From positions 1 through 18,282 of the forward strand of contig JAEENF010000117.1 in the NCBI GenBank assembly GCA_016283605.1: 18,282 bases of DNA. The letters are read 5' to 3'. This document shows positions 16,471-18,282 of the stretch, piece after piece. The notes beneath the pieces are model-generated. The model was not told the origin of the DNA and did not search any database. It saw only the letters and a list, made by a program, of their open reading frames with translations. The position numbers and the translations under genes are program-made. Every line of letters starts with the position of its first letter. Position 1 is the first letter of the stretch. This DNA is from Prevotella sp. (GTDB lineage: Bacteria > Bacteroidota > Bacteroidia > Bacteroidales > Bacteroidaceae).

Positions 16471-16545
16471 GGCCGAACAATTAGACAATAGATTATAGAT
16501 TATTTTGACTATAGATTATAGATTAAAGATTATAGACAGAAAGAA
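16471..16545 (+). promoter_or_regulatory. AT-rich repeated leader before the CE6 gene
   Basis: The 75-base spacer is dominated by ATAGATTATAGATTA repeats and the GACTATAGAT word also found before the GH3 gene. TTATTTTG at 16500-16507 matches five of six fixed positions of the Bacteroidetes -7 consensus TAnnTTTG, but no TTTG -33 element is evident, so a promoter is only possible. Alternatively the segment is an unstructured A/U-rich leader aiding ribosome entry, as expected in an organism with few Shine-Dalgarno sites. Confidence 0.35.
16488..16525 (+). repeat. Two direct copies of a 15-base AT-rich repeat
   Basis: ATAGATTATAGATTA occurs at 16488-16502 and again, identically, at 16511-16525, separated by TTTTGACT (period 23 bases). 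A third, degenerate continuation (AAGATTATAGAC) follows. The repeat fills most of the spacer before the CE6-type gene. Confidence 0.8.
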
Positions 16546-18018
16546 ATGATAAAGAAATTTGTTGGGGCGTTGGTGCTGATGTGCGGCGCAGTGATGGGTG
16601 TGAAGGCAGAGGTGGATCCTAACTTTTATATCTATATATGCTTCGGACAGTCGAACATGGAGGGTAATGCCCAATGGGAAGCCCAGGACGTTGGTAATGT
16701 GGACAACAGGTTCCAGATGCTGGCTACGTGTGACTTCAATAGTCCGAAGCGGAAGCTGGGCAACTGGTATAAAGCCGAGTGTCCGATTGTCAGCCCTGTT
16801 GGTAAGCTTGGCCCTACTGACTATTTCGGCCGCACAATGGTGCAGGAGCTGCCTGACAAGAAAATCGGTGTGATCGCTGTTGCCATGGGTGGCAGCCCGA
16901 TTGAGATGTTCGACAAGGACCTGTATAAGCAGAAATACAAAGAGAACTATAACGAATGGTGGGCTCAGATTGCCAGGAATTACTACGGCGAAAATCCTTA
17001 CGGCCGTATTATCGAGATGGCGAAGAAGGCTCAGGAGGTAGGTGTGATCAAGGGTATCCTGCTGCATCAAGGAGAGTCGAACAATGGTGACGAGAAGTGG
17101 CCGGGTATGGTGAAGAAAATCTATAAGGACATGCTTCGTGATCTGGGTCTGAAGGCAAGCGAGGTACATCTCTTTGTTGGTGAGACGGAATATGAGGAGA
17201 TGGGCGGTGGCTGTTCCTGGCATAATCATGTGGTGGCGAAGATCCCCGAGGTGATCCCGACAGGTCATGTGGTTTCGGCTAAGGATATTCCCGGCAACGG
17301 GACTGACCCTTGGCATTTCTCGGCTGCGGGCTACCGTGAGTTCGGTCGGCGCTATGCAGCGGCTGTGCTGGACGTGATGAGGAATCCGGAGGCCTATACG
17401 AAACACTGGGCTCCTGACGAGGCTTTCACGGGTGGACTGTCGAATCTGTCGGGTAAGGTGTTTGCGATCGTGAATGAGGCGGAGCGGAAGGCTCTTTATA
17501 GCCCTGACGGAGAGACGTTGCGCTATGGCTCGTATGACGAGGCTTTCGAAGTGTCGAACGAGGGTTATCAGTTCAAGATCTCGAGAATCACGGGCGGGCG
17601 TTCGCTGAAGCTCGTAACCCCTGACGGTGAAGAGTATCAGACAGCTGGCGAGATTATGTATCTTAACTCTCAGGCCGCGGCTGGCGACGACTGTTTTATC
17701 AACGGTCTGAAGGGGCAGAGGGGCTATAGTATTCCCGACGGTGCCGTGTGGACTATCGAATATACAGACGGTAAGGGTTGGACGCTGAAGAATGTGGGTA
17801 CGGGTAAGTATCTGAAGGATGCGACATCGGCAAAATACGATGAGCCTACCTATTTCACATTCTGTACGTTGAAGACGGTGGAAGCTGGTATACAGACGAT
17901 AAGAGTTGACCGGCCGGTGAGCGATGGAATGTATACACTGGACGGCAGAAGAGTGCAGAGTCAGAGCCTGAAGCCTGGTATATATATAAAAGGTGGAAAG
18001 AAAATTGTGGTGAAATGA
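16546..18018 (+). CDS. CE6-type SGNH acetyl (xylan) esterase with sorting-like C-terminal tail
   Basis: 490 residues; signal peptide to about residue 21 (CGAVMGVKA). The catalytic domain (about 24-285) has the CE6/sialate-O-acetylesterase marks: nucleophile Ser36 in CFGQSNMEGN, the AMGGSPIE block, LLHQGES (172-178), and Asp254/His257 in GTDPWHFSAAGY. This points to an acetyl xylan esterase. Residues about 300-440 form an accessory beta-rich domain (KVFAIVNEAERKALYSPDG, later WTLKNVGTGKYLKD) that looks like a ricin-type or binding module, function unproven. The last 30 residues (YTLDGRRV, then LKPGIYIKGGKKIVVK) resemble the short C-terminal domain on many secreted Prevotella proteins, similar to type IX secretion sorting signals; of the complete proteins here only this one carries it. 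Its TGA overlaps the next ATG by four bases (18015-18018). Confidence 0.88.
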   Translation: MIKKFVGALVLMCGAVMGVKAEVDPNFYIYICFGQSNMEGNAQWEAQDVGNVDNRFQMLATCDFNSPKRKLGNWYKAECPIVSPVGKLGPTDYFGRTMVQELPDKKIGVIAVAMGGSPIEMFDKDLYKQKYKENYNEWWAQIARNYYGENPYGRIIEMAKKAQEVGVIKGILLHQGESNNGDEKWPGMVKKIYKDMLRDLGLKASEVHLFVGETEYEEMGGGCSWHNHVVAKIPEVIPTGHVVSAKDIPGNGTDPWHFSAAGYREFGRRYAAAVLDVMRNPEAYTKHWAPDEAFTGGLSNLSGKVFAIVNEAERKALYSPDGETLRYGSYDEAFEVSNEGYQFKISRITGGRSLKLVTPDGEEYQTAGEIMYLNSQAAAGDDCFINGLKGQRGYSIPDGAVWTIEYTDGKGWTLKNVGTGKYLKDATSAKYDEPTYFTFCTLKTVEAGIQTIRVDRPVSDGMYTLDGRRVQSQSLKPGIYIKGGKKIVVK

Positions 18019-18282
18019 TAAAGGATAAAGTGTTGGCAGTGGTACTGCTTGGGATCTGCACGACGGTATCTGCGCAGCAGGTGGCCTCGCCCAACGGGAA
18101 GATCACGCTGAAGGCGACGGGTCATGGACTGACAGTCAGTTATGAACAGCAGCCGGTATTGACCTTCGAGGTAGGCATGGAGTCGGCGGCCTTGGCTCCG
18201 GATCTGACGTTTGTGCAGACGGTGAAGGCAGATTACCAGATGCTGACAGGTAAGCGGCTTCACTGTACGAATGAGGCTAACG
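18015..18282 (+). CDS. N-terminus of a probable GH97 glycosidase; 3' truncated
   Basis: Only the first 89 codons are in the window; the frame is open to the edge. The protein starts MIKDKVLAVVLLGICTTVSAQ, a signal peptide, then VASPNGKITLKATGHGLTVSYE and, further on, YQMLTGKRLHCTNEAN. This beginning resembles the N-terminal beta domain of GH97 enzymes (alpha-glucosidases or alpha-galactosidases, calcium-dependent inverting or retaining types). The catalytic domain is outside the window, so the activity is not readable. The start overlaps the CE6 stop in ATGA, so it belongs to the same operon. The GH97 call rests on a short stretch. Confidence 0.65.
   Translation, partial: MIKDKVLAVVLLGICTTVSAQQVASPNGKITLKATGHGLTVSYEQQPVLTFEVGMESAALAPDLTFVQTVKADYQMLTGKRLHCTNEAN

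Noticed and set aside
16488..16540. Repeats that could suggest a small CRISPR-like array.
   Set aside because: The repeat is 15 bases of simple A/T sequence with an 8-base spacer and no cas genes nearby; it is a leader repeat.
16516..17406. A 296-codon minus-strand open frame over the CE6 gene.
   Set aside because: It overlaps the conserved CE6 catalytic motifs and its translation is His/Arg/Leu-rich without domain features, typical of a shadow frame.
1..18282. SusC/SusD pair, hybrid two-component sensor or ECF sigma regulator of a complete PUL.
   Set aside because: No TonB-receptor barrel, SusD-like lipoprotein, sensor or sigma factor is present; the plug-like part of the MG2 protein lacks a barrel.

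Overview
The window reads as a carbohydrate-degradation locus from a Bacteroidetes genome, most likely a gut or rumen Prevotella-type organism. The reasons are the Bacteroidetes-type -7 promoter box TACCTTTG, the general lack of Shine-Dalgarno sites, secreted and lipoprotein enzymes typical of polysaccharide utilisation loci (PULs), a Prevotella-style C-terminal sorting-like tail, and Bacteroidetes-specific families (MG2/plug-like protein, DUF6057-like protein, PD40 lipoprotein). The genus is inferred from protein style, not from a marker gene. All genes are on the + strand, and no intergenic stretch exceeds about 105 bases.

Layout. Block 1 (1-5797) holds the C-terminal CBM6 of a truncated glycosidase (probably GH43), a secreted alpha/beta-hydrolase esterase, a type-B carboxylesterase lipoprotein, and a 938-residue MG2-type protein translationally coupled to it. 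A 104-base gap (5798-5901) carries a good promoter candidate. Block 2 (5902-18282) holds a GH31 with a PA14-like insert, an integral membrane protein resembling DUF6057, a PD40 beta-propeller lipoprotein with one CxxCH motif, a CBM48-CE1 esterase with a decayed second copy of itself, a GH3 with a PA14 insert, a CE6-type SGNH acetyl esterase, and the first 89 codons of a probable GH97.

Working together, the enzymes fit breakdown of decorated hemicellulose, most plausibly acetylated and feruloylated (arabino)xylan. The CBM6 enzyme and GH3 would act on arabinosyl or xylosyl linkages, GH31 and GH97 on alpha-linked residues, and the esterases would remove acyl groups. No SusC/SusD pair, hybrid two-component sensor, ECF sigma factor or transporter is visible, so this is either the enzyme arm of a larger PUL or a satellite cluster.

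The least explained parts are the membrane protein/CxxCH lipoprotein pair inside the enzyme operon, the internally duplicated and half-dead CE1 protein with its glycine-rich tail, glycine/phenylalanine tracts shared by three unrelated secreted enzymes, and repeated AT-rich leaders before the last two complete genes. I did not find RNA genes, insertion sequences, CRISPR arrays or clear terminators.
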